Below, piece by piece: positions 8,571 through 16,016 of a DNA stretch of 64,000 nucleotides. The translations under genes and the position numbers were made by a program. The DNA comes from Bacillus_BD sp963708895 (GTDB taxonomy: Bacteria; Bacillota; Bacilli; Bacillales; Cytobacillaceae), in the NCBI GenBank assembly GCA_963708895.1, contig CAVPUE010000001.1, positions 1-64,000 of the forward strand. The letters run 5' to 3'. Under the pieces are notes generated by a model. It saw nothing but the letters and a program-made list of their open reading frames with translations, was not told the DNA's origin and did not search any database. How positions within the stretch are numbered: position 1 is the stretch's first letter; every line of letters starts with the position of its first letter.

Positions 8571-8870
8571 GGCAGAAGAACTACAGAATAGTCAACACGA
8601 TAATCAAACGATTGAAACAATAACAAGCATAAATGAACTAAAACAAACGGTTTGTATAGAGAATGGGGACCAAGAAGTAGCTAAGCATTGCATTCCTCAT
8701 CATCAACCGGCCGATCAGGAAAATGAATGTATAGAAGAATATTATTATGAATTTTTAGAATGGCATAACGGCATCATGGTAAAGAAGAAAATGTTCTGGT
8801 CTTTCCATCATTAATGATTACGGCGATTGAAAATCAATCAAACTTCTTTCGTGAATTAATTGAATATTAA
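8517..8870 (+). pseudogene. displaced C-terminal part of the CotB-like paralogue
   Basis: After the C6/T5 tract near 8550-8561 the coding signal moves one frame. It continues as KAEELQNSQHDNQTIE, IENGDQEVAKHCIPHHQ and EYYYEFLEWHNG, clearly a fourth, diverged 91-residue repeat. Near 8775 it shifts again, giving KEENVLVFPSLMITAIENQ and NFFRELIEY before TAA 8868-8870. Removing one C from the tract joins it to the main frame. These are either sequence errors or decay; the remainder is unlikely to be translated alone. Confidence 0.6.
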
Positions 8871-9127
8871 TAATAATCATGCCTAAGGTAAAGTCGTGAA
8901 GCAAAAGAAGGCATGATATTAAATGCAGCGCCGGTAAAAATAAACATTCTCTTATTGCTGTTAGGTTCACTAATCTCGGCGCTAATTTAAATCTTACTTT
9001 TATTTCACAGTTGGTACAGTAATGAATGTAAAGTGAGGGAATATCCAAAATAGTCTTAATATGACTCGATTGAATAATACATAAAATATCCAGCCACTGG
9101 ATTTTTAGATTTGATTAATGATAGAAA

Positions 9128-9806
9128 TCATTCACGATTATTTCTCATTCTATCCAATAAAAGGCCATTCATGCCTTTATTTAGTTTAGAATTAGTTGCG
9201 CCACACACTCGACAGTGTTCTGTGTAAATATTCTCTACCCAATCATCCGGCTGCGAATTAATTTCATTAATTATTAATCTATGTGTAGGTAACTCTTCTT
9301 TTTCTACAATATTCAACTCACCTTTGGTTGGGTCCTGATCAACAAATTCTCCTGTACCGTCTGGAACCCTTGAATACTTACCTGCTGCATGACCAGAATA
9401 CGTATACGAATCTAATAACGTTTCGTTATTATCATACAAAGAAACTGCATCATTTTTTCCCTACTAGATATTACCTAACACAACATCATGTTCAATAACC
9501 AGAATTTCGCCAGCTTTTAATACAGTACCCTCCTCAATACGCCATTCTTCATTATCTGCCAATCGCTCTAAACCTTTATCATCTGTAACAAACCATCCAC
9601 TGACATCTAAGTCACTAGTTCCAGTATTAATAATTTCAATCCAATCTATATCTGTAACTGTATCATTAGATTCTATTTCATTAATAAAAACTGTATTTTC
9701 TACTTCTGACGCCTGTACATCATGCTGCATTGGAGAGATTACCATGGATGCAATAACAAACATGTTTAATATAATGACTTCTTTTTTTCCTCTTGTTCAA
9801 TTTCAC
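9128..9806 (-). pseudogene. secreted lamin-tail-domain protein, disrupted
   Basis: A probable GTG start at 9806 (KLNKRKK) behind AAGGGATG leads, after a frame change at an A-run, into a signal-peptide-like segment ending near HDVQAS. A lamin-tail domain follows: VFINEIESNDTVTDIDWIEIIN, LDVSGWFVTDD, then GKNDAVSLYDNNETLLDSYTYSG. Two consecutive in-frame TAG codons (about 9462-9467) interrupt it. A second domain begins (HRLIINEINSQPDDWVE) but breaks off into an unrelated tail with CRVCG. Lamin-tail domains occur in secreted Bacillus nucleases and surface proteins. The double stop plus truncation indicates a real pseudogene. Confidence 0.7.
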
Positions 9807-9824
9807 AACATCCCTTTCATTTAA

Positions 9825-9864
9825 CTATTCAGCAATCAGGCGCTTTAATCAAATAAGGATCACA
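9825..9864 (-). repeat. GGGCGC palindromic intergenic repeat, copy 2
   Basis: On the minus strand: CTTATTTGATTAAAGCGCCT followed by GATTGCTGAATAG. Same family as copies at 3379, 10885, 12880, 15104, 16430, 20337 and 22825. Confidence 0.55.
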
Positions 9865-9867
9865 AAA

Positions 9868-9955
9868 ATGATCAAACTTTTTTATAAAACCGAAACTTAA
9901 ATATGCTAGATAAGAATCCATTTTGATCAATCCTTTCAAAATGGATTCTTTTTAT
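9868..9955. repeat. IS630-relic end, copy 2
   Basis: Aligns with the reverse complement of 3280-3362. It includes GATCAAAC at one end and the AATCCATTTTGA/TCAAAATGGATT hairpin followed by a T-rich run, so it could also act as a terminator. No transposase coding sequence remains here, so it is a solo end or a deletion derivative. Confidence 0.55.
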
Positions 9956-9985
9956 TTACCGTAAAATACGGGTTTGTGAGGTGTT

Positions 9986-10013
9986 TTTGATCAAACTTTA
10001 TTTCAAAGCAATT
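9986..10013. repeat. GATCAAACTTTAT short repeat, copy 1
   Basis: TGATCAAACTTTATTTCAAA is repeated with one change at 12924-12943 (TGATCAAACTTTATCTCAAA), both followed by GCAA. It shares GATCAAAC with the ends of the IS630-related repeats, so it may be a terminal sequence of the same element type. Confidence 0.4.
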
Positions 10014-10083
10014 TTAAGTCCTTACAATGAACTTTGAGAGGATGTGTCCGTCTTGGAACGAAAGAATTCAGGTAAAAAATATA

Positions 10084-10741
10084 CTATTTTTGTCTTCTCA
10101 TCCATTGTGTTGCAACCCATTTTTCTCCAGTTATAACTGGCGCTCCACCATGTAAAGTTAGTTCGTTTACGCTTTTATCGTTATAGAAATATTCGAAATA
10201 CACCGCCATTCCTTTTTGTGGGGATACTGAAAAATTTAGTTTAGGAAAAAAAGTTTCTCCGCCATGCTCCACATCATTTAAGTACATGACGATTGTGCTA
10301 ATTCTATTATTTTTTGTTGCTTTACTTGAAGATGTAAAAAAATCAAAATGAGCTTTATATTCTTGACCAGGAGTATATTTAAGAATTTGAATACCTTCGC
10401 CATGTTCAATAGGGTATATTCATAATAGATGATATTCTTTTTTCAATTTTGGTAATGATGTCATTTTCATTTTCTTGAAAAAACATACTACTACTTGTTC
10501 TTATCTCATTTACTTCGTGTGTAACTCCAATTTTAGAACGATGCATTTTGTCTTTTGACAATCTAATTAGTTCATCACATTCTTCGTCACTCAACACATT
10601 TCCTAAAATTACGATTAGTGGTTCTTCTAATCTAGCAATTATATTAATTTCTCTATCTTCTGTTTTGATTTTATTTCCAATGTGATTAAAAATAGTTTGT
10701 TCTTTACTAATTGAATTTTCCTATCCACTGTCAACTTTCAT
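10084..10741 (-). pseudogene. prolyl 4-hydroxylase (2-oxoglutarate/Fe(II) oxygenase), disrupted
   Basis: Closely resembles the monomeric prolyl 4-hydroxylase of the Bacillus cereus/anthracis group. The ATG at 10741 has GAGGAG upstream, but a TAG stops the frame after six codons. Downstream, NSISKEQTIFNH, EEPLIVILGNVLSDEECDEL and RTSSSMFFQ are intact. A one-base gain in CCC near 10415 shifts the frame, after which HGEGIQILKYTPGQEYKAHF (first HxD of the iron triad), RISTIVMYLNDVEHGGETFF, LTLHGGAPV (distal His) and GEKWVATQW (2-oxoglutarate Lys) follow to a normal C terminus. All catalytic residues survive in the sequence, but the nonsense codon and the frameshift together prevent a full product. 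Confidence 0.85.
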
Positions 10742-10884
10742 CGACTCCTCAAGAGATTTAATTTTCGGAATGATTAATTTATTTTGTTTCTGTAAGTGGT
10801 TATCTATGATAATTATATCATGAACCACACGTTTATAACGGTTCCTTATTCAGCTAAACTAGCAAAAAGAAACTAGTTTGTCAT

Positions 10885-10930
10885 TCCATTTAAAGGGCGC
10901 TTTTCTTGAGTAAAGAAAGTGTCCTTTTAT
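10885..10930 (+). repeat. GGGCGC intergenic repeat, copy 3 (hybrid arms)
   Basis: TTCCATTTAAAGGGCGCTTTTCTTGAGTAA: the left arm matches the 22825 copy, while the right arm and the following GAAAGTGTCCTT match the 20337 copy (GGAGAGCGTCTT). Confidence 0.5.
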
Positions 10931-10998
10931 TGTATTTCTAAGGTTTCTTTCTGAGTGCGGTAATTTGTTATTGTCTGCGATTGTTGAATGACCTACGT

Positions 10999-11904
10999 AT
11001 GAAAATTTCCACCAACATAATAGAATCTAGATTTATTGATTTAAATAGTAGGAGAGTGAAAGAATCTCTGTTATTAACAGAAATATGGAAAAAGTATCAA
11101 CAAGATAAAAGAATGAGGGATATCTACCCTTACATTAAAAACATATTGTTTTCAATATAATCTCCTATTACGATTTTTCGGTGATATTGATATGAGTGAA
11201 TTGACAACGGAGAAACTAAAAGAGTACCTAATACAGGAAGAACATATAAGGCCATCTAATTTAGGACACAGGGTTCGTTGCATTAAATCAATATTCAAAT
11301 GAACGCATGACGAGGGCGTTATTCCTAATAACCCTGCTGCTAAATTAAAAGAGCCGAAATTAGGTAAAAGAATTCCAAAATTCCTTTCTGAATTAGAAAT
11401 TGAACATATTAGAGAAGCTTGTCATACAACAATGGAGAATGCGCTATTTGAGTTTATGTATTCGACCGGATGCCGTATTGGGCAAGTTGTAAAATTAAAT
11501 CGAGACGATATTAATTTTCGATGAATTCGGTCATTGTACATGGGAAAGGTGATAAAGAAAGGGTAGTGTACTTTAATACTCGTTGCTCCATTTGGTTAAA
11601 AAGGTATTTTGATGAACGAGTTGATGAAGATCCTTGTTTGTTTGTTACGGATAGAAGGCCAAATAGGCGTATGAGTATTGATAATCTAAGATATATTATC
11701 AAACGCATATCCAATCGTGCGGGGATAAAAAAGAGTATCCATCCTCATCAATTACGGCACAGCTATGCTACACATATGATTAATAACGGTGCACCACTTG
11801 AAGTGATCCAGAGTTTGCTTGGTCATGAGAAGAGTGAGACCACGAGAATATATGCTCAGCTAAGTGGAAAGTTGAGGCACGATTTTTATAGTAAATATTT
11901 TTAA
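10999..11904 (+). pseudogene. tyrosine recombinase/phage-integrase family, disrupted
   Basis: A site-specific recombinase of the XerC/XerD/integrase family, about 290 codons if repaired. The N-terminal SAM-like part reads LLTEIWKKYQQDKR and, in a shifted frame, LLLRFFGDIDMSELTTEKLKEYL. A TGA replaces a usual Trp in SIFK-stop-THDEGVIPNNP. The catalytic domain has the first Arg in STGCRIGQ, then another frame change at about 11520. An intact 127-codon frame (11521-11904) follows with VIVHGKGDKER, HPHQLRHSYATH (HxxR), LLGHEKSETTRIY (His and nucleophile Tyr). At least three lesions, including the nonsense codon, mark it as dead. It may be a relic of an integrated element, but I see no attachment-site duplication. 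Confidence 0.85.
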
Positions 11905-12109
11905 AACTTTAACCGAAATCGAGGCATGCATATACAAAAGGCATGCTTTTTTGTTATCGGGCCAGATAGTGGAATAACACATTACGAAAAAATATTATGA
12001 AAGGTATTTTTCTTAGCTTATCGAAGTAAACATTAAACATTGGAAAATGGAGTTACACAATTTACTAAGATAGAACCAAAAATTAAAATTGAAAGAAGGT
12101 TAGATAAAA

Positions 12110-12835
12110 GTGGAAGTGTTCTCATTTTTTAGATGGCTTCATATTATCGGCGGTTTTACTGCATTACTTGTGTTTTGGGTTCCAATCATCACGAAAAAAG
12201 GTGGGAAAATTCATAACTTTGTTGGCTGGTTGTTTGTATGGGCAATGGCGGTTGTTTCGATTTCTGCTTTTTATATGGGCGTATATCGTGTGTTTTGGGA
12301 TGAACAGGCAAATGCGGAACGAGTTTCATTTTCATGGTTTTTAATTTTTATTGCCATTTTAAGTGGGGCATCCGCATGGTATGGAATTCGGGTGCTTCGT
12401 TTTAAGAAAAGACAAACTGCCCATCGAAATATGATGGACCTATTTGTTAGTGTTTTATTGCTCGTATCCGGGATCGCTATTGGGAGCTATGGAGTGCTGA
12501 TCCAATCTCCTTTAATTACGTATTTTCCATTGCTCGGAGTTTTCCTTGGATCGACTCAATTATACTACTGGATAAGAAAACCAATTAAGAGAATGCACTG
12601 GCTCTTTGAGCACTTCGGTGGAATGATTGCATGTTGTATTTCAACGGTGACCGCTTTTACAGTTTTTGGAGCACCTAGACTTTTAAATATCTCTTCCACG
12701 AATCTGCTCCTCTGGTTATTACGATCGTTCATTCTTGTTCCTGTGTTAGTTGGTTTCAATATATACTACGGGAAAAAATATGTTGGAAAAAGTAAAATCG
12801 GAACGAAGGAACCAAATATGAAAATAAGATCATAA
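12110..12835 (+). CDS. DUF2306-like integral membrane protein
   Basis: 241 residues with seven predicted hydrophobic helices. Characteristic features are RWLHIIGGFTALLVFWVPIITKKGG near the N terminus, a conserved-looking HNFVGWLFV, and the His-bearing segments TAHRNMMD and MHWLFEHFGGMIAC. This resembles the DUF2306 family of uncharacterised membrane proteins with helix-borne histidines, a pattern that suggests but does not prove heme or metal binding. The start is GTG 12110 with AGAAGG about 12 bases upstream. A weaker ribosome site is the only uncertainty. It is monocistronic, between an integrase relic and a repeat-rich gap. Confidence 0.65.
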   Translation: MEVFSFFRWLHIIGGFTALLVFWVPIITKKGGKIHNFVGWLFVWAMAVVSISAFYMGVYRVFWDEQANAERVSFSWFLIFIAILSGASAWYGIRVLRFKKRQTAHRNMMDLFVSVLLLVSGIAIGSYGVLIQSPLITYFPLLGVFLGSTQLYYWIRKPIKRMHWLFEHFGGMIACCISTVTAFTVFGAPRLLNISSTNLLLWLLRSFILVPVLVGFNIYYGKKYVGKSKIGTKEPNMKIRS

Positions 12836-12879
12836 TTTAACGGATACTTTTCTGAATTGGTGACCACAGTAGAATTTCA

Positions 12880-12910
12880 TTATTCCATTATAGGGCGCGA
12901 TTGTAGAGCA
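12880..12910 (+). repeat. GGGCGC palindromic intergenic repeat, copy 4
   Basis: TTATTCCATTATAGGGCGCG then ATTGTAGAGC. The right arm is degenerate. Confidence 0.5.
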
Positions 12911-12923
12911 GAACAGGTAGAAA

Positions 12924-12946
12924 ATGATCAAACTTTATCTCAAAGC
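12924..12946. repeat. GATCAAACTTTAT short repeat, copy 2
   Basis: TGATCAAACTTTATCTCAAA plus GCA matches 9986-10013 with a single substitution. Confidence 0.4.
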
Positions 12947-13218
12947 AACATTAGTTTAGAAAAAATGATGTTGTGATAAATGGGGTCATGTGTTGTACAA
13001 ACAAGATAGATTCAAGCAGGTGCTCTTCCCTGTTCAACTTTCCTTTCCTTTTACCTTATTAAATGTGTGACCTTAAATTTAATCTTTTAATTTTAAGGTG
13101 TTTTAATTATTTTCTTGACTTTTAATAAAAGATGAGGATTCCTTCTTTTATTGAATATATATCGTAAAATCGGTTAAAAATATCTCCTATTATCGAAAGT
13201 TTACGAGGAGAGAATAAA

Positions 13219-13446
13219 ATGGATATCAATATTAATTTAATAAGGCAAACAGAACGACTTCATTATGATGATCCTACATGTGGTGTTTTGATAGATACCT
13301 TCCACAATGGAAGTCATTGGCACGCAGTGGCCATTGCAGAAAACGCAGAATGGTATTGTCATAATGGATTTGGAGATACAAAAGAGCAGGCAGTAGAGGA
13401 AGCCGTTGTTGGTGTATTAAACCTCGTTAAAAATCGAGATTTATAG
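13219..13446 (+). CDS. small conserved-looking protein of unknown function
   Basis: 75 residues, start ATG after GAGGAGAGAATAAA, a strong ribosome site. The sequence has CGVLIDTFHNGSHWHAVAIA, EWYCHNGFGDTKEQAVEEAV and a C-terminal helix VLNLVKNR. It is soluble, with His and Trp clustered in the middle, and no signal peptide. The fold pattern (two short strands, then a helix with DTKEQAVEEA) resembles small dsRBD/HicB-like antitoxin folds, but I cannot assign a family and there is no toxin partner beside it. A hairpin terminator follows ten bases after the stop, supporting a monocistronic gene. Confidence 0.7.
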   Translation: MDININLIRQTERLHYDDPTCGVLIDTFHNGSHWHAVAIAENAEWYCHNGFGDTKEQAVEEAVVGVLNLVKNRDL

Positions 13447-13455
13447 AGAAATGTA

Positions 13456-13483
13456 AGCACCTTTCAGGGTGCTATTTCTTTTG
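13456..13483 (+). terminator. rho-independent terminator
   Basis: Stem AGCACC/GGGTGCT with a short loop, followed by ATTTCTTTT, directly after the small gene ending at 13446. Confidence 0.7.
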
Positions 13484-13633
13484 CCCAAAACAAAATTTAG
13501 AGGTTGGCAGTTGATGTAACATCCCTAATTGGGTGAAATGAATGATTGAATATAATGATCTCGACCCTATTGTTCTTTTTGTTGAAGTTTTATACACTAG
13601 ATAAAAACGCATGTTCCTATTTGAGGTGTGGGA

Positions 13634-13792
13634 ATGAAGGCAAATATTCCTCAAGAATTAGAGGATTTCATTAATGAAAAAATCTATTTGGATTTAGAGA
13701 TCCACATATTAACCAAAAGATTGAATCAGTCAACGATCAATAAAAATGAAAAATTAATCAAAAGATTATCCTTGGCGTTTCTGGATAACTAA
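13634..13792 (+). CDS. possible 52-residue small protein
   Basis: ATG at 13634 is preceded by GAGGTGTGGGA. The product is KANIPQELEDFINEKIYLDL followed by EIHILTKRLNQSTINK and ends LSLAFLDN. It is predicted to be mostly helical and charged, with no repeats or membrane segment. It has coding-like composition and its own ribosome site, but I recognise no family. It could be a small gene or the start of a truncated one. Confidence 0.4.
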   Translation: MKANIPQELEDFINEKIYLDLEIHILTKRLNQSTINKNEKLIKRLSLAFLDN

Positions 13793-13870
13793 AAATGCAT
13801 TTGTGTCCAGACATAAAAAAACAGCTACTTCGAATTGAGATCGTTGTCTTCGGTAATTATAACGAAAAGA

Positions 13871-13910
13871 AAAATAGACCCGCTTTTTCTAAATGAGGGG
13901 TCTATTTTTT
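13871..13910 (-). terminator. bidirectional hairpin terminator
   Basis: AATAGACCC/GGGTCTATT stem with T-runs on both strands. It lies 60 bases after the stop of the minus-strand dehydrogenase gene at 13973. Confidence 0.65.
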
Positions 13911-13936
13911 CTCTGGTTAGGATGTCGTCAATTTTC

Positions 13937-13950
13937 AGTAAACGCTTACA
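13937..13950 (-). promoter_or_regulatory. CcpA (cre)-like site, position unusual
   Basis: Minus-strand TGTAAGCGTTTACT matches the catabolite-responsive element consensus TGWAANCGNTNWCA except for the final base. It lies between the stop of the dehydrogenase gene (13973) and its terminator, so it is not in a promoter position for any visible gene. The annotation rests on sequence alone. Confidence 0.4.
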
Positions 13951-13972
13951 ATATATTTAATCAAATGAAATC

Positions 13973-14746
13973 TTAAATAGAAGTATAACCACCATCAACT
14001 GGTAATATTACACCATTCACATATGCAGATGCCTCGGATGAAAGGTATACAATTGTGGAATCTAGTTCTCCTTCTTTTCCATAGCGGCCAACAGGTACAT
14101 TGGTTTGCATATATTGTGTAAAGGACTCTGTTTTTAATGTGTCCTCTGTTAATTCTGTTGCAAAATAACCTGGACAAATGGAATTGACCGTTATATTATG
14201 TTTACCCCACTCAGCTGCTAATCCTCTCGTTAGATTCACTACAGCACCTTTTGCAGCATGATATGGAGCACTAGGTAGAGCCATGTTTCCAACCATTCCA
14301 TAGATAGATGCAATATTGATGATACGTCCATATTTCTTTTCAAGCATAAGCTTACCAAACTCACGAGCCACTCTGAACACTCCACTTACATCTACTGAAA
14401 GTGTATGTATTAAGTCTTCATCCGTCGTATCTTCCGCAGGACCTACTAGACCAGTACCTGCATTGTTAACAACGATATCTACTGTGCCATATTCCGCCTT
14501 CACTGCTTCAACTGCAGCAATTACAGACTCAGAACTAGTCACATCACATTGTACCGCTAGACACCTAACACCTAAATCTCTAATTTCTGTGGAAACAGAC
14601 TCCATTTTCTCCTTACGTCTTGCTAATATGGCAATATCAGCTCCATTTTTCGCAAGCGCTTTCGCCATTTGTACACCCAACCCAGATGAAGCCCCTGTGA
14701 CAACAGCTACTCTTCCTGTCAAATCAAACATTTTAGTAGAATTCAT
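13973..14746 (-). CDS. short-chain dehydrogenase/reductase
   Basis: 257 residues, classical SDR. The NAD(P)-binding TGASSGLG is at 17-24, DV at 68-69, NNAG at 94-97, and the catalytic Ser147, Tyr162 and Lys166 (YHAAK) are present. It resembles gluconate 5-dehydrogenase and FabG-like enzymes, which reduce or oxidise a keto/hydroxy substrate. ARRKEK after the second strand, with a basic pair, favours NADP(H). The substrate is not predictable. The start ATG has GGAGGAAAG upstream. A second SDR lies 500 bases away on the same strand, but with different sequence, so they are not a recent duplication. Confidence 0.85.
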   Translation of the reverse strand: MNSTKMFDLTGRVAVVTGASSGLGVQMAKALAKNGADIAILARRKEKMESVSTEIRDLGVRCLAVQCDVTSSESVIAAVEAVKAEYGTVDIVVNNAGTGLVGPAEDTTDEDLIHTLSVDVSGVFRVAREFGKLMLEKKYGRIINIASIYGMVGNMALPSAPYHAAKGAVVNLTRGLAAEWGKHNITVNSICPGYFATELTEDTLKTESFTQYMQTNVPVGRYGKEGELDSTIVYLSSEASAYVNGVILPVDGGYTSI

Positions 14747-14974
14747 TCAACTTTCCTCCTAGTAGTTAAAGTTAATGAATTTAGAAACAATTTCATTTCG
14801 TTTCAAATTATACACTTTAGTAGAATATAACACTGAGAAACTCTAATTGTGCAAAAACCACAACTATGTAAATCTCTTTATAATTTAATAATAATCCAGA
14901 TAAGATAGTAATGTATAGTATCCATTTGACAATTTCCCATTATGAATTTGTGCATTTTGACAAGGAGATGAAAC

Positions 14975-15085
14975 CTGACAACTGAATCTGTCCATAAAAT
15001 CGAAAACGCATACAAAAAAGTATTCGAAGCCATGTTAGATGGTGGAATAAACGCCATCATAACAATGGCAAATAATATTTCATAG
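14975..15085 (+). pseudogene. possible N-terminal remnant of a PucR-type regulator
   Basis: After AAGGAG the frame reads TTESVHKIENAYKKVFEAML, then DGGINAIITMANNIS and a TAG. The helix pair followed by GG.NAI..MA resembles the N terminus of PucR/CdaR-family regulators, where KIE..Y..L..ALLDGG is common. The start codon would be CTG. The remnant is only 36 residues, so the assignment is weak. Confidence 0.3.
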
Positions 15086-15103
15086 GTAAGTCGAGATTTA
15101 TTT

Positions 15104-15135
15104 TTTTATTTAAGCGCCCGATTGCTGAATAGTGG
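15104..15135 (+). repeat. GGGCGC-family repeat, copy 5 (GCGCCC core)
   Basis: TTATTTAAGCGCCCGATTGC followed by TGAATAG. The core is inverted relative to copies at 12880 and 22825, but the arms are the same. Confidence 0.5.
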
Positions 15136-15242
15136 TAAAGCTAAAGCACCCGTTAACAGAATAAGTAACAATACTTATTTTTCTTTTCCCTGTCTTAATA
15201 ATTCAATAATTTCTATCATAACCATGAGTCTTTTTATATCTA

Positions 15243-15986
15243 TTATAGGTCAGAAATCATTCCGCCATCTACTACAAATTGGGATCCAGTTGAATAGCTA
15301 GAATCATCAGAAGCAAGGTATACAACTAAATTAGATACTTCTTCTACTTCTGCTCTTCTTCTTAGTGGAATATCTTGTTCAAGTTGCTTAAGATATTCTT
15401 CAACATCTGGTTGGTCAGCCATAGGTGTTTTGATAATTCCTGGATGTACAGAATTTACACGGATGTTATATTGTCCAAGCTCAGTAGCCGCACCTTTAGT
15501 CATACCAGTTACAGCATGTTTAGAAGCACTATATGCAATAGCCGTTGGCGCACTTACCAAACCATCTACAGATGAAATGTTAACAATAGAACCTACGCCA
15601 GCCTTTTTCATAGAAGGAAGTACTTTTTGCATCCCTAAGAATACGCCAAGCTCGTCTACTTTAAATGTTAATTCGAAGTCTTTTACTGTTAGTTCTTCTA
15701 ATGTTTTGAAGATACCAATTCCTGCGTTGTTTACTAACACGTTGATAGGACCAAATGTTTCTTCTGTTTTTGCTACAACTTCTACCCAGTTCTCTTCACT
15801 AGCAACATCTAATTTAAGAGCGATTGCGTTTTCTCCTAATTCATCGGCTAGTTTTTGTGCATCTTCAAAGTTAAGGTCAGTAATCGCTACTTTCGCGCCT
15901 TCTTCCACGAATTTACGAGCATGCATAGCACCCATACCTTGTGCTGCCCCTGTAATGATTGCTACTTTACTGTCTAATTTTCCCAT
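15243..15986 (-). CDS. short-chain dehydrogenase/reductase (hydroxysteroid/cyclohexanol dehydrogenase-like)
   Basis: 247 residues, classical SDR: TGAAQGMG at 12-19, Asp37 after the second strand (TDLN, typical of NAD preference), NNAG at 86-89, Ser139, Tyr152 and Lys156 (YSASK), and the C-terminal FVVDGG. The closest general similarity is to bacterial 3-alpha(20-beta)-hydroxysteroid or cyclohexanol dehydrogenases. The natural substrate is unknown. The start ATG is preceded by GGAGGGATTATA. A cre-like sequence lies 17 bases upstream, suggesting carbon catabolite control. It is monocistronic. Confidence 0.85.
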   Translation of the reverse strand: MGKLDSKVAIITGAAQGMGAMHARKFVEEGAKVAITDLNFEDAQKLADELGENAIALKLDVASEENWVEVVAKTEETFGPINVLVNNAGIGIFKTLEELTVKDFELTFKVDELGVFLGMQKVLPSMKKAGVGSIVNISSVDGLVSAPTAIAYSASKHAVTGMTKGAATELGQYNIRVNSVHPGIIKTPMADQPDVEEYLKQLEQDIPLRRRAEVEEVSNLVVYLASDDSSYSTGSQFVVDGGMISDL

Positions 15987-16002
15987 TATAATCCCTCCAA
16001 AT

Positions 16003-16016
16003 TAGCAAACGCTTAT
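16003..16016 (-). promoter_or_regulatory. cre-like site upstream of the SDR gene
   Basis: Minus-strand TATAAGCGTTTGCT shares TAAGCGTTT with the cre consensus but deviates at about three positions. It is placed just upstream of the ribosome site of the gene starting at 15986, where CcpA repression would be expected. Confidence 0.35.

Larger units (their letters stand above)
12836..13218. other. repeat-containing intergenic gap
   Basis: Contains a GGGCGC repeat (12880-12910) and the second GATCAAACTTTAT repeat (12924-12946). The remainder is AT-rich with stops in all frames. GAGGAGAG just before 13219 is the ribosome site of the small gene there. Confidence 0.5.

Noticed and set aside
8818..9048. 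76-codon minus frame between the coat gene and the lamin-tail relic
   Set aside because: No ribosome site, no domain, and it overlaps the displaced coat C terminus; hairpins occupy part of it.
14316..14762. 148-codon plus-strand frame opposite the first dehydrogenase
   Set aside because: It is an antisense shadow with low-complexity Ser/Thr composition; the minus strand has all SDR motifs.
15430..16005. 191-codon plus-strand frame opposite the second dehydrogenase
   Set aside because: Same reason: antisense to a complete SDR gene, no ribosome site.
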